From: a bacterium
Lineage (GTDB): Bacteria; UBP15; UBA6099; DSWB01
Reading direction: 5' to 3'
Assembly (NCBI GenBank): GCA_020061125.1
Contig: JAGUYV010000463.1
Location: forward strand, 1 to 10,345
DNA length: 10,345 bases
Both the position numbers and the translations under genes were made by a program. The first letter of the stretch is position 1; each line of letters opens with the position of its first letter. Positions 1 through 6,647 of this stretch are shown in pieces. The notes under the pieces are model-generated. The model did not search any database, was not told where the DNA came from, and saw nothing but the letters and a program-made list of their open reading frames with translations.

Positions 1-114
1 CGCGGCGGGTCGTGGAAAAGCGGCGGCCGCGCGCAATGCGCCGCGCGCTTCCATCCGCGCGATGTGCCCGCCGCCCAGATCGGGTTCCGCTGCTGCGTGG
101 ACTTCAGGGACTGA
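1..114 (+). CDS. C-terminal end of a SUMF1/formylglycine-generating-enzyme-like protein (partial)
   Basis: Reading frame 1 is open from the left edge to a TGA at 112-114 and gives the last 37 residues of a protein. It begins RGGSW and ends with IGFRCC followed by a short tail. RGGSW, then an AAR core, then IGFRC is the usual C-terminal pattern of the FGE-sulfatase (SUMF1/EgtB/PvdO) fold. Family members either oxidise a sulfatase cysteine to formylglycine or do other iron- or copper-dependent oxidations; many are uncharacterised. In catalytic FGEs two redox cysteines lie in the stretch between RGGS and AAR. Here that stretch has only one cysteine, directly before AAR, so a canonical sulfatase activator is unlikely from what is visible. 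The start and most of the protein lie outside the window. The family call is fairly secure despite the short length; the function is open. Confidence 0.75.
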   Translation, partial: RGGSWKSGGRAQCAARFHPRDVPAAQIGFRCCVDFRD

Positions 115-145
115 TAGACATCTCCAAAATCGCCTTCCATGCTTG

Positions 146-154
146 TGCTACAAT
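146..154 (+). promoter_or_regulatory. Extended -10 promoter for the methyltransferase gene
   Basis: TGC followed by TACAAT (149-154) matches the extended -10 form (TGn then the hexamer), which can work without a good -35 box. The -35 position (about 126-131) is poor. It lies between the end of the SUMF1-like gene and the methyltransferase start at 200, giving a leader of about 40 nt. Seen by motif match only. Confidence 0.45.
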
Positions 155-199
155 ATTGCAGACGAGGAACAACCCGCGCACTGAACGGAGCCGCACGCC

Positions 200-976
200 A
201 TGACACATCCCGAACACAACCCGCCGAGTCTGGACTACGCGCAGCGCGACCGCTGGATCTGGGACGCCATGACCGCGCTGTTCGAACGGCACGAATTTTC
301 GGCCGAAGACATTCTGCGGCACTGGCCCGCATACATTCTTCGCCGCGACCTGCCGCGGTTCCTGGCGCACTATGAATTGTTCAAGAAAGTCGTGGATCTG
401 CCCGGATGTGTGGTGGAGCTGGGCGTTTTCAAGGGCGCGTCTTTCTTCATGCTCGCAAACCTCATGGAGACTTTCTGCGCCGGGGACCGCTACCGCAAGG
501 TGTTCGGGTTCGACCACTTCGAGGGCCTCAAACAGGACCAGTTCGCACCCGAGGACGGCGCCCCGGATGCGGGCGTGAACAAGCAGGCCGGGGGATACCG
601 CGCCACGGCCGACGAAATCCGCACCCTGGTGGCCGTGCACAACGCCGACAACCTCCTGCCCGGCGCCGAGCGCTGCCGCCTCATCGAGGGCGATGTGTTG
701 CAGACCCTGCCCGTTTTTCTGGAACAGAATCCCGGACTGAAAATCTGCTACCTGCACCTGGACATGGATTTGTACAAACCAACCCGGTTCGCGCTCGACC
801 TGCTGTATCCCCTGGTGGTCACCGGCGGCGTGATCTGCTTCGACGAATACGGACTCATGCCCTGGCAGGGCGAAACCCGGGCCGTGGACGAATTTTTCGC
901 GGATTTCGAGAGCAAACCGGTCATCCGGAAATTCCCTTTTCACCACTTGCCGCACGGGTACATGATTAAAGAATAA
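200..976 (+). CDS. TylF/MycF-family SAM-dependent O-methyltransferase
   Basis: This 258-residue protein probably transfers a methyl group from S-adenosylmethionine to a sugar hydroxyl, as TylF (macrocin O-methyltransferase) and MycF do. The SAM-binding motif VELGVFKGAS is at residues 72-81. A second acidic region, IEGD, is at 162-165. The family hallmark HLDMDLYKPT (186-195) is followed by GGVICFDEY (209-217). D188, D190, D215 and E216 sit where the family binds its divalent metal. The length is normal for the family and there is no signal peptide. The ATG at 200 is preceded by GGAG (187-190) with a 9-nt gap. Homologues are common in polysaccharide and natural-product clusters, but no glycosyltransferase or other cluster gene is visible here, so the substrate cannot be inferred. 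No terminator follows it; the cold-shock promoter begins 13 nt past the stop. Confidence 0.85.
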   Translation: MTHPEHNPPSLDYAQRDRWIWDAMTALFERHEFSAEDILRHWPAYILRRDLPRFLAHYELFKKVVDLPGCVVELGVFKGASFFMLANLMETFCAGDRYRKVFGFDHFEGLKQDQFAPEDGAPDAGVNKQAGGYRATADEIRTLVAVHNADNLLPGAERCRLIEGDVLQTLPVFLEQNPGLKICYLHLDMDLYKPTRFALDLLYPLVVTGGVICFDEYGLMPWQGETRAVDEFFADFESKPVIRKFPFHHLPHGYMIKE

Positions 977-989
977 CCCCGATCCGCGC

Positions 990-1018
990 TTGACTTTGAT
1001 TCCGCATTCCTCTATCCT
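990..1018 (+). promoter_or_regulatory. Sigma70-type promoter of the cold-shock gene
   Basis: TTGACT (990-995) and TATCCT (1013-1018) are separated by exactly 17 bases. Transcription should start near 1025, leaving an untranslated leader of about 180 nt before the ATG at 1204. It starts 13 nt after the methyltransferase stop. Confidence 0.65.
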
Positions 1019-1139
1019 GTGATCGTCGAATTGATGTTGTTTTGCGTGTGGTGAAACGAGTACACCCCTCGAATTTCAATCTCCCGGAACAACACAATTA
1101 ACGCGGGCATTGCAGAACCAGGCCAACAGCAGGGGGAAA

Positions 1140-1159
1140 GATTCTTTTCCACAAGAATC
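1140..1159 (+). promoter_or_regulatory. Hairpin in the cold-shock mRNA leader
   Basis: GATTCTT (1140-1146) and AAGAATC (1153-1159) are perfect inverted copies around a 6-base loop, TTCCAC. The hairpin ends about 30 nt before the purine-rich ribosome site. It is not followed by a U run, so it is not a terminator. Long structured leaders that change fold with temperature are known for enterobacterial cspA genes. A similar role here is inference. Confidence 0.4.
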
Positions 1160-1203
1160 AAGGCAGGCCCCGGAACACCAAGAAAGCGAAAGGAAACAGG
1201 AAC

Positions 1204-1407
1204 ATGAGGGAAAAGGGAACCGTGAAGTGGTTCAACGCAACAAAGGGTTACGGCTTCATCCAGCGCGAGGGCGGCGACGATGTGTTCGTGCACTACAGCG
1301 CCATCCAGGCCGAGGGCTACAAGAGCCTGGACGAAGGCCAGAGCGTGGAGTTCGAAGTGGTGGACGGCCCCAAGGGCGCACAGGCCGCCAATGTCATGCC
1401 CGTTTGA
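1204..1407 (+). CDS. Cold-shock domain protein (CspA family)
   Basis: This 67-residue single-domain protein binds single-stranded RNA and DNA and melts RNA structure, acting as an RNA chaperone in the cytoplasm. GTVKWFN is at residues 5-11, the RNP1 motif KGYGFI at 14-19 and the RNP2 motif VFVHY at 27-31. The family-typical tail [15 protein letters not shown] precedes the last strand. The length matches the usual 65-70 residues. The start is supported by an AGGA (1191-1194) about 9 nt upstream. It is monocistronic, with its own promoter at 990-1018 and terminator at 1444-1473. The long leader suggests post-transcriptional control, but whether this copy is cold-induced cannot be told from sequence alone. 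Confidence 0.95.
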   Translation: MREKGTVKWFNATKGYGFIQREGGDDVFVHYSAIQAEGYKSLDEGQSVEFEVVDGPKGAQAANVMPV

Positions 1408-1443
1408 CCTTGCAGCATTTGCAGTTGCCACACAGATCCTCTC

Positions 1444-1473
1444 AACCCCGCTCCGCAACGGGCGGGGTTTTTT
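1444..1473 (+). terminator. Rho-independent terminator after the cold-shock gene
   Basis: AACCCCGC (1444-1451) pairs with GCGGGGTT (1462-1469). The inner CCG and CGG also pair around a CAA loop with one bulged T. The stem runs straight into a T run ending at 1473. It lies between the cold-shock stop and the converging exporter operon. The opposite strand has no comparable T run, so it mainly serves the plus strand. Confidence 0.9.
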
Positions 1474-1499
1474 CATTCGTAGAAATCATTGCGGGCTGA

Positions 1500-2261
1500 T
1501 TATTTCCGGTTCCAGGAGAAGCAGGCCGAGGCCACGGCGGTCATGCCCGCGGCGAATGCAACCATGAATCCGAGGTTCACGGCCAGGGGCAGGAACGCCT
1601 GATCCGGACCGAGCAGAATGTGGCGCAGGGCGTCCACGCCGTATGTCAGAGGATCGAAGTAGCTCACGATGCGCAGCCAGTGCGGTGCGGTGTCCAGGGG
1701 GAACAGCGCGCCGCTGCAGAACAGCATGGGCATGATGGCGAAACTCATGATGAGGTTGAAGCCTTCCATGCTGTCCATGAACGCGGCGATGGTGAGGCCG
1801 ATGCCCGTGACGCCGAAGGACATGAGGAACATGACCGGCAGCGCGCCGGCCACGCCGCCCGCGGTGAGATGCATTTTCACAAGCGGCGCAAAGCACAGCA
1901 GGATCACGCCTTGAAGCATGGCCGTGGACGCGCCGCCCAGTGACTTGGCGGTGATGATGCCCACGCGCGACACCGGCGCCACCAGCACCTCGCGCAGAAA
2001 TCCGAATTCGCGCTCCCAGATCACGCTCACGCCTGTAAACATGCTGGTGAACAGCAGGGACATGCCCAGGATGCCGGGGAAAATGAAAATGCGGTAGTCC
2101 GCGCCCCCGGCTCCGAAGGCCGCGCCGCGCAGCCCGCTGCCGAACACAAGGATCCACAGCAGCGGCGTCACGATGCTGGTGATCAGCCGCGACTTCTCGC
2201 GGAAGAACCGCTTCATCTCGCGTTCCCACAGGCGATAGATTTTTTCCAGTTCCGTGATCAT
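1500..2261 (-). CDS. ABC-2 type transporter permease (DrrB/NodJ-like)
   Basis: This 253-residue integral membrane protein is the permease half of an ABC exporter. It has about six hydrophobic segments (roughly residues 29-43, 58-80, 105-128, 137-162, 168-190 and 225-248). A charged N-terminus with EREMKRFFREK precedes the first helix. The conserved ABC-2 motifs are present: EREFGFLREVLVAPVSR (83-99) and FDPLTYGVDALR (202-213). The length is normal. It follows the ATPase gene by 34 nt on the same strand, so the two are co-transcribed and should form a 2+2 complex. The ribosome site is weak: a GGAG lies 14 nt upstream, suggesting translational coupling. Relatives export drugs, polysaccharides, lipids or lipo-oligosaccharides; the substrate here is unknown. 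Confidence 0.9.
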   Translation of the reverse strand: MITELEKIYRLWEREMKRFFREKSRLITSIVTPLLWILVFGSGLRGAAFGAGGADYRIFIFPGILGMSLLFTSMFTGVSVIWEREFGFLREVLVAPVSRVGIITAKSLGGASTAMLQGVILLCFAPLVKMHLTAGGVAGALPVMFLMSFGVTGIGLTIAAFMDSMEGFNLIMSFAIMPMLFCSGALFPLDTAPHWLRIVSYFDPLTYGVDALRHILLGPDQAFLPLAVNLGFMVAFAAGMTAVASACFSWNRK

Positions 2262-2295
2262 GCGTTGTTAAATTACTCCGTGCGGTCCCGGCGGT

Positions 2296-3285
2296 CTATT
2301 TCCTGTTGCGCATCATCTGCGCATAGTTGCGGTCGCCCTGTCCGCCCACCTCGTCGCGCAGCTCGCGGCCCGTGAACTTGAGGAACACATCGTTGAGCGT
2401 GGGCTGGTGGATGTTCACGGACTTGATGGCGATGCCGCCGGCCGTGGCCTGGCGGAAGATTTCGGACAGGGCGCGCTCGGGGCTGTCCACGGTGAGCACC
2501 AGGCGGCTGTCGTGCACCTGGGCTGCGGCGTGGTTCCCTCCGGGCATGTCCTTGAGAAGATCCAGTAGCTGCTGCGGCGCATCGGTCATGAGCGTGATGA
2601 GGTTTTCGCCCAGGCGGCGCTTGAGCCTGCGGGGCGTGTCCACCATGGAGATTTTGCCGAAATCAATGAGCGCGATGCGGTCGCACAGGCGGTCGGCCTC
2701 GTCCATGTAGTGCGTGGTGAGAATGGTGGTGATGCCCTGCTGCTTGAGTTTTTCGAGGTAGACCCAGATGTGGTCGCGGGTCTGCGGGTCCAGGCCCAGG
2801 GTGGGTTCGTCGAGGAACAGCACCTGGGGCGTGTGAAGGAGGCTGCGGGCGATTTCGAGCCTGCGGCGCATGCCGCCCGAGTATTTGCGCACCACATCGT
2901 TCTGGCGCGCGGTGAGTTCGACAAGGTCCAGCGCCCAGTCCGTGCGCGCGGCGCGGTCGGCCGGGGGCACGGCGTACAGCGAGCAGTGCAGGAGCAGGTT
3001 TTCGCGGCCGGTTAGTTTCTCGTCCAGGCTGGGGTCCTGGAACACGATGCCGATGGCGCGGCGCACCGCGGACTGCTGCCGGGCCACATCAAGACCGGCC
3101 ACAAGCGCCCGGCCGCCGCTGGCGCGGGTCAGGGTGCTCAAGATCGAGATGAGCGTGGTCTTGCCCGCGCCGTTGGGCCCGAGAAGCCCGAAGGTTTCCC
3201 CGCGCGCGATTTCCAGATCCACGCAATCCAGGGCCTTGAGGCCGTTGTAGTTTTTGCACAGTTTATGCGTTTCGATGGCATGCAT
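2296..3285 (-). CDS. ABC transporter ATP-binding protein (DrrA-like)
   Basis: This 329-residue ATPase powers the permease encoded just downstream. Walker A GPNGAGKTT is at residues 36-44, the Q-loop glutamine at 83, the signature YSGGMRRR at 135-142, Walker B VLFLDE at 155-160, the D-loop GLDP at 164-167 and the H-loop histidine at 192 in TTHYMDEAD. A C-terminal domain of about 110 residues follows, ending with the PTLNDVFLKFTGRELRD motif typical of DrrA-type exporters. The ATG at 3285 is chosen because the protein then starts at the family's normal N-terminus (HAIETHKLCKNYNG). The frame stays open for another 337 codons upstream, but that part lies opposite the TPR gene and resembles no transporter. 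The ribosome site is poor. A promoter candidate lies at 3327-3354. Confidence 0.93.
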   Translation of the reverse strand: MHAIETHKLCKNYNGLKALDCVDLEIARGETFGLLGPNGAGKTTLISILSTLTRASGGRALVAGLDVARQQSAVRRAIGIVFQDPSLDEKLTGRENLLLHCSLYAVPPADRAARTDWALDLVELTARQNDVVRKYSGGMRRRLEIARSLLHTPQVLFLDEPTLGLDPQTRDHIWVYLEKLKQQGITTILTTHYMDEADRLCDRIALIDFGKISMVDTPRRLKRRLGENLITLMTDAPQQLLDLLKDMPGGNHAAAQVHDSRLVLTVDSPERALSEIFRQATAGGIAIKSVNIHQPTLNDVFLKFTGRELRDEVGGQGDRNYAQMMRNRK

Positions 3286-3326
3286 GCGCCGCACCGCCGC
3301 GCGTTGGCGCGGGTTTCCATTGATCA

Positions 3327-3354
3327 ATAATAACCCGGCGCCGGGCGCAGGCAA
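3327..3354 (-). promoter_or_regulatory. Promoter candidate of the ABC exporter operon
   Basis: On the minus strand TTGCCT (3354-3349) and TATTAT (3332-3327) are separated by 16 bases. The spacer contains the perfect 12-bp palindrome CCCGGCGCCGGG (3334-3345). A second, 8-bp palindrome, TTGATCAA (3320-3327), overlaps the downstream edge. These could be operator sites, though short GC palindromes also arise by chance in this composition. Confidence 0.45.
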
Positions 3355-3394
3355 GAAATATATCAAACAAAGGCGTGGCGCAAAACGCCCGGCC

Positions 3395-3423
3395 TTGCCA
3401 AACGCGCACTCCTTCATTACAAT
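3395..3423 (+). promoter_or_regulatory. Promoter of the TPR-motA-motB unit
   Basis: TTGCCA (3395-3400) and TACAAT (3418-3423) are separated by 17 bases, a good sigma70-type match. Transcription would begin near 3430, about 65 nt ahead of the TPR gene. It faces away from the exporter promoter in the 210-bp divergent gap. I see no sigma28- or sigma54-type flagellar promoter. Confidence 0.55.
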
Positions 3424-3495
3424 TCCCCTGTCACGACTCGCGCATGCGGCATTTGAGAACTGCGTTTCGCGGGGACTGCGGGGGTTTGGTGCGGA

Positions 3496-4455
3496 ATGAA
3501 AAAAAGCGCAACTATTATCGTTGGGACCATCGGCATCGCTTTCGCGCTGTTCGTGATATTGAATCTGGTTGTTCCCTGGAACAGTCCGGTCAGAATGATT
3601 CTGTCGCCCAGGCAATACAGATATAACCAGTTGCTGCACAACGCCATGGCCAACTATCAGGCCGGCAAGATGGACATTGCAGCGACATATTTCGAGAAGC
3701 TGCTGAAGCAGAAACCTGAAGATGCCAAGCTGCACTATCGCATGGGCGTGGTGAAATCCCGGCTCGGAGAGACGGATGAAGCCATTGCCGAATTCGACAA
3801 AGCGTTCGAGCTGTCGGGCCGGGAGATGGGCGAAGCCCCGGCCAGCGTAGCAGCCATCCACATCCAGCAGGGCGAGGATCTTCTCAAGAAAGACAACCCC
3901 CGGGATGCGGGCACATTCTTCGACCGGGCCAATGAACGGCTCGATGCAGCGTCTGAAGCCGTGAAGAACAGGGAAACCGAGGAGTGGAACGCCGTTCTCA
4001 AGGAGTTCAGCCTGCTGCGGGGCCAGGTTTTCATAGGCCAGGGCCTGTCCGCGCTGCTGTATTCGGACCGCGCGGATGTTGCCGTGGAGCGATTCTCCGC
4101 CGCGGAAAGCGTATTCAAGAACGCCGAAGCCCTCAAGCCTTTCAGGGAATACCGCAAGCTGTCCCACGCATACGCCGAACTGGCCCGCGTGCATGGGAAA
4201 TCGTACATGGACGAGCAGGCGGCGCGCAAATACTGGGAAAAGAGTTTTGCGGTCATGGAACTGGCCATGGCCGCCGCGCACATGGACAAAAAACACGCTC
4301 TGAAATTCGGGGATTCCCTGGAAGTGTTCCGCAGCAAGTACCGCAAAGAGCTTAAGGCGCTCAAAAAGGAAGCCAGGGGCGGGGACAAAACGAAAAAGCC
4401 CGCGCCCGCCCCCGCGCCCGAAAAATTGGACAGCGCTATTGAAATATTTGAATAA
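3496..4455 (+). CDS. Membrane-anchored TPR-repeat protein upstream of motAB
   Basis: This 319-residue protein of unknown specific function has one N-terminal membrane helix (about residues 6-27) after a short basic MKK start. Tetratricopeptide repeats follow. The clearest are at residues 44-76 (NYQAGKMDIAATYFEKLLKQKPED region) and 77-110 (LHYRMGVVKSRLGETDEAIAEFDKAFEL). More degenerate helical repeats run to about 290. The end is a Lys-rich segment, a PAPAPAP stretch and an acidic tail. The helix can act as an uncleaved anchor; the long repeat domain would then be periplasmic. TPR domains bind partner proteins. The same-strand position 75 nt ahead of motA suggests a role at the stator or cell envelope, but this is inference. 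The ribosome site before the ATG at 3496 is weak (purine-rich GCGGA only). Confidence 0.8.
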   Translation: MKKSATIIVGTIGIAFALFVILNLVVPWNSPVRMILSPRQYRYNQLLHNAMANYQAGKMDIAATYFEKLLKQKPEDAKLHYRMGVVKSRLGETDEAIAEFDKAFELSGREMGEAPASVAAIHIQQGEDLLKKDNPRDAGTFFDRANERLDAASEAVKNRETEEWNAVLKEFSLLRGQVFIGQGLSALLYSDRADVAVERFSAAESVFKNAEALKPFREYRKLSHAYAELARVHGKSYMDEQAARKYWEKSFAVMELAMAAAHMDKKHALKFGDSLEVFRSKYRKELKALKKEARGGDKTKKPAPAPAPEKLDSAIEIFE

Positions 4456-4471
4456 TCAATGATAAAATCTG

Positions 4472-4501
4472 TTGTGTTTAGATATTGGCTGTCTGTATAA
4501 C
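4472..4501 (+). promoter_or_regulatory. Possible internal promoter ahead of motA
   Basis: TTGTGT (4472-4477) and TATAAC (4496-4501) are separated by 18 bases in an AT-rich gap between the TPR gene and motA. It might give motAB its own transcription in addition to read-through from the TPR gene, since no terminator lies between them. The -35 match is mediocre. Confidence 0.35.
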
Positions 4502-4530
4502 CATGACTTGATTCAGGAGGAGACCCGGGT

Positions 4531-5337
4531 ATGGATATCGCGTCATTGGTGGGGTTGATAATGGGAACCCTGTTTGTATTTTACGGAAGTTTCAGCGCCA
4601 CGCAATATCAGTTTGGGCCGTTTTTTCAACTCTTTATTAACCAGCCTGCCTCTATTGCCATCACCATCGGCGGCACGCTGGCGTCCACCATGCTGCATTA
4701 TCCCATGCCGCAGGTAATGTCCATCATACCGATCATGAAGAATGTGTTCTCGACATCCGCGGAAACGCCCAACGCAGCCATTGAAACCCTTGTGAGCCTT
4801 GCGGAAAAGGCGCGCCGCGAGGGCCTGTTGAGCCTGGAATCCGATGTGGACGCGCAGGAAAACAAGTTCCTCAAAAAAGGCATCCAGCTTGTCATTGACG
4901 GCACGGACCCGGAACTGGTGCGCGAGATCATGGAAATCGAACTTGAGTACCTCGAAGAGCGCCACAAAGTGGGCGTGGGCCTGTTCGAAGCCATTGGATT
5001 CTATGCGCCCGCCTTCGGTCTTATCGGAACGCTCGTCGGCCTCATCGGCATGCTGCGCACGCTCGGCGGAGACATCTCCCTCATGGGCCCCAACATGGCC
5101 ACGGCTCTTGTTACAACCCTGTACGGCGCTACCATCGCCAACTTCATCACCCTGCCCATCGCCGGCAAGCTCAAAGTCCGCAGCGGCGAGGAACTCCAGC
5201 TCAAGCAGGTCATGATCCAGGGCATCATCTGCATCCAGGAAGGCAACAACCCGCGCATCGTGCGCCAGAAACTCATGAGCTTCCTGTCGCCCAAGATGCG
5301 CGAATCCATGGAAGTCGAAGAGGGGAAGGCGGCATAA
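4531..5337 (+). CDS. motA: Flagellar motor stator protein MotA/PomA
   Basis: MotA forms the ion channel of the flagellar stator with MotB and pushes on the rotor protein FliG. This 268-residue protein has the four-helix layout: helices near residues 3-20, 34-55, 150-175 and 185-210, with a large cytoplasmic loop between the second and third. In that loop ARREGLLSLES (94-104) carries the conserved charges that contact FliG (R95/R96 and E103, matching E. coli R90 and E98). The two conserved channel prolines are P160 (YAPAFGLIGTLVGLIGML) and P209 (ANFITLPIAGKL). Its length resembles PomA/MotP-type proteins. AGGAGG (4515-4520) lies 10 nt before the ATG, a strong ribosome site. motB follows after 3 nt, so the two are translationally coupled. 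MotA is separated from ExbB/TolQ relatives by these motifs and by its partner. Confidence 0.95.
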   Translation: MDIASLVGLIMGTLFVFYGSFSATQYQFGPFFQLFINQPASIAITIGGTLASTMLHYPMPQVMSIIPIMKNVFSTSAETPNAAIETLVSLAEKARREGLLSLESDVDAQENKFLKKGIQLVIDGTDPELVREIMEIELEYLEERHKVGVGLFEAIGFYAPAFGLIGTLVGLIGMLRTLGGDISLMGPNMATALVTTLYGATIANFITLPIAGKLKVRSGEELQLKQVMIQGIICIQEGNNPRIVRQKLMSFLSPKMRESMEVEEGKAA

Positions 5338-5340
5338 CCC

Positions 5341-6159
5341 ATGGGATCAGTCCGAACCAAGAAGAAACCCGAGGATCCGCCCGCCGGAACACCATCGTAC
5401 ATGCTCACCTATGGTGACATGACGACCCTGCTCCTGGTGTTCTTCGTGGCCATGTTCAAGCTCGACGATTCGGCCAACGACGCGAAAAGCATGGCCGCGC
5501 TCATGAGCTTCCGCAGCGGCGTGGGCGTGATGGAGGGCAGCATCTCGGTCATGAGGCCGGATGAAGTCCTGCTCGTTCCGTCGGTGCCCGGCGATCAGGC
5601 CGGCGCCCTGTTCAACCCCGAAGAGGATTTCAGCATCCAGACGCTCGAAAAGATGAAGGAACAGATTCAGAAGCGAGTGGTGGAGGGCAAAGACACGGTT
5701 TTCCTTGAAGAAGGCGGTCTCAAGGTGCGCCTGGGTAGCCAGGCTATGTTCCCCCTCGGATCCGCGGATTTGCAGGACACAGCCAAAAAGGAACTGGCGG
5801 ACATCGCGGCTCTGGCCAAGCAATATAATCTCGAAGTCACTGTGGAAGGACACACAGACAACCGCCCCATCTCCGGCCCGGTTTATCAGAGCAACTGGGA
5901 ATTGAGCGCGCACCGCGCCACCAATGTGCTGCGCTACATGCGGGATTCCGCGGGTCTGCAGCCGGATTATCTCACGGCTATCGGCCGCGGCGAATATAAG
6001 CCCGTTTGCGATACGGACTCCACGCCCACGGATGATTGCTACCAGCAGAATCGCCGCGTGGAAATTTTGCTGCGGCCCACGGCCGCCACGCCGGCGGATG
6101 TGAAAGTCGAGGAAATCAAGAAGCTCTTCGGCAAGCCCGAAGCGCCGACCGAACCGTAA
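5341..6159 (+). CDS. motB: Flagellar motor stator protein MotB with OmpA-like domain
   Basis: MotB anchors the stator to peptidoglycan and carries the ion-binding aspartate. This 272-residue protein has a short basic N-terminus, one membrane helix (about 21-39, in YMLTYGDMTTLLLVFFVAMF) with the essential Asp at 26, a linker, and an OmpA/MotB domain from about 120 to 245. The peptidoglycan-binding core VEGHTDNRPI is at 168-177, followed by SNWELSAHRA and NRRVEI (237-242). The helix sequence TYGDxxTLLLVFF resembles MotS/PomB-type sodium stators as much as proton ones, so the coupling ion is not settled. The loop before NRRVEI is slightly long and bears two cysteines (223 and 233). The stop is followed by a strong terminator. 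Confidence 0.95.
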   Translation: MGSVRTKKKPEDPPAGTPSYMLTYGDMTTLLLVFFVAMFKLDDSANDAKSMAALMSFRSGVGVMEGSISVMRPDEVLLVPSVPGDQAGALFNPEEDFSIQTLEKMKEQIQKRVVEGKDTVFLEEGGLKVRLGSQAMFPLGSADLQDTAKKELADIAALAKQYNLEVTVEGHTDNRPISGPVYQSNWELSAHRATNVLRYMRDSAGLQPDYLTAIGRGEYKPVCDTDSTPTDDCYQQNRRVEILLRPTAATPADVKVEEIKKLFGKPEAPTEP

Positions 6160-6187
6160 TTCCCAACAAACAAAACATGCTGACATC

Positions 6188-6220
6188 AGGGCCGCGCTCC
6201 GCACAGGGCGCGGCCTTTTT
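6188..6220 (+). terminator. Rho-independent terminator after motB
   Basis: GGCCGCGC (6190-6197) pairs with GCGCGGCC (6208-6215), with outer A-T and G-T pairs possible. The loop is 10 nt and five Ts follow (6216-6220). It sits 30 nt past the motB stop and before the converging STAS gene. Its loop and flanks resemble the terminator after the cold-shock gene. Confidence 0.9.
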
Positions 6221-6241
6221 CATCACGCCCGGAATATTCTG

Positions 6242-6622
6242 TTATTGAAACTTGAAGTCCACGAATTCCACGCGCACGAGCTGGCCGTGGGAGCGCAGGG
6301 CGCGCCCCAGGGAATAGAAAATCTTGAACCGGTCCTCGATGCCAAGGGTCTGGAACACATTCTTGACATTGGCCTTGGGGTTGCACAGCGTGAGCGCGCC
6401 CAGGCGCTTTTCAATCATGTTTGCGGTTTTGATAATGAGGCCGATTCCCGCGCTGTCAATGAATTCCACGGATGAAAATTCCATGATGAAATGCCGCTGC
6501 TTTTTTTCGAGCAGCTCCTCGATGAGCATTTCAAACCGGGATTCTTCGTGACGGATCACATCGCCTTCAAGGCAAAGGACGATGACATGGGGCATGTCGG
6601 GTTGGGGGAATTCCTGGTCCAT
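6242..6622 (-). CDS. STAS-domain protein, anti-sigma-factor-antagonist-like
   Basis: This 126-residue protein has one STAS domain, as in SpoIIAA and RsbV, which release sigma factors by binding an anti-sigma kinase and are switched off by phosphorylation of a serine. The key loop FSSVEFIDSAGIGLI spans residues 49-63; S57 in DSAGIG is the likely phospho-site. VIVLCLEGDV (13-22) is the first strand pair. About 20 residues beyond the usual domain form a charged, hydrophobic tail. The ATG at 6622 places the domain at the normal distance from the N-terminus, though the GGAG is only 2 nt away. The ATG at 6595 is an alternative start. The frame continues upstream, but that extension overlaps the HTH gene and is not STAS-like. 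It lies 25 nt after the HTH gene, in the same operon. No partner kinase or sigma factor is in the window. Confidence 0.85.
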   Translation of the reverse strand: MDQEFPQPDMPHVIVLCLEGDVIRHEESRFEMLIEELLEKKQRHFIMEFSSVEFIDSAGIGLIIKTANMIEKRLGALTLCNPKANVKNVFQTLGIEDRFKIFYSLGRALRSHGQLVRVEFVDFKFQ

Positions 6623-6647
6623 GGCTCCAGCGGCGGCAGCGCGGCGG

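Noticed and set aside
104-955. A 283-codon minus-strand frame over the methyltransferase
   Set aside because: No recognisable domain, and the plus strand carries the TylF motifs, ribosome site and promoter.
1076-1100. A possible cold-box element in the cold-shock leader
   Set aside because: I could not match the known enterobacterial element with confidence; only a short A/C-rich similarity is present.
3286-4296. A long N-terminal extension of the ABC ATPase frame (about 337 extra codons on the minus strand)
   Set aside because: It lies opposite the TPR gene, has no transporter-like sequence, and the ATPase has a family-typical N-terminus at 3285. It is a shadow of high-GC coding sequence, not a fusion.
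5347-6204. A 285-codon minus-strand frame over motB
   Set aside because: Antisense to MotB with intact helix and OmpA motifs; no domain and no ribosome site support it.
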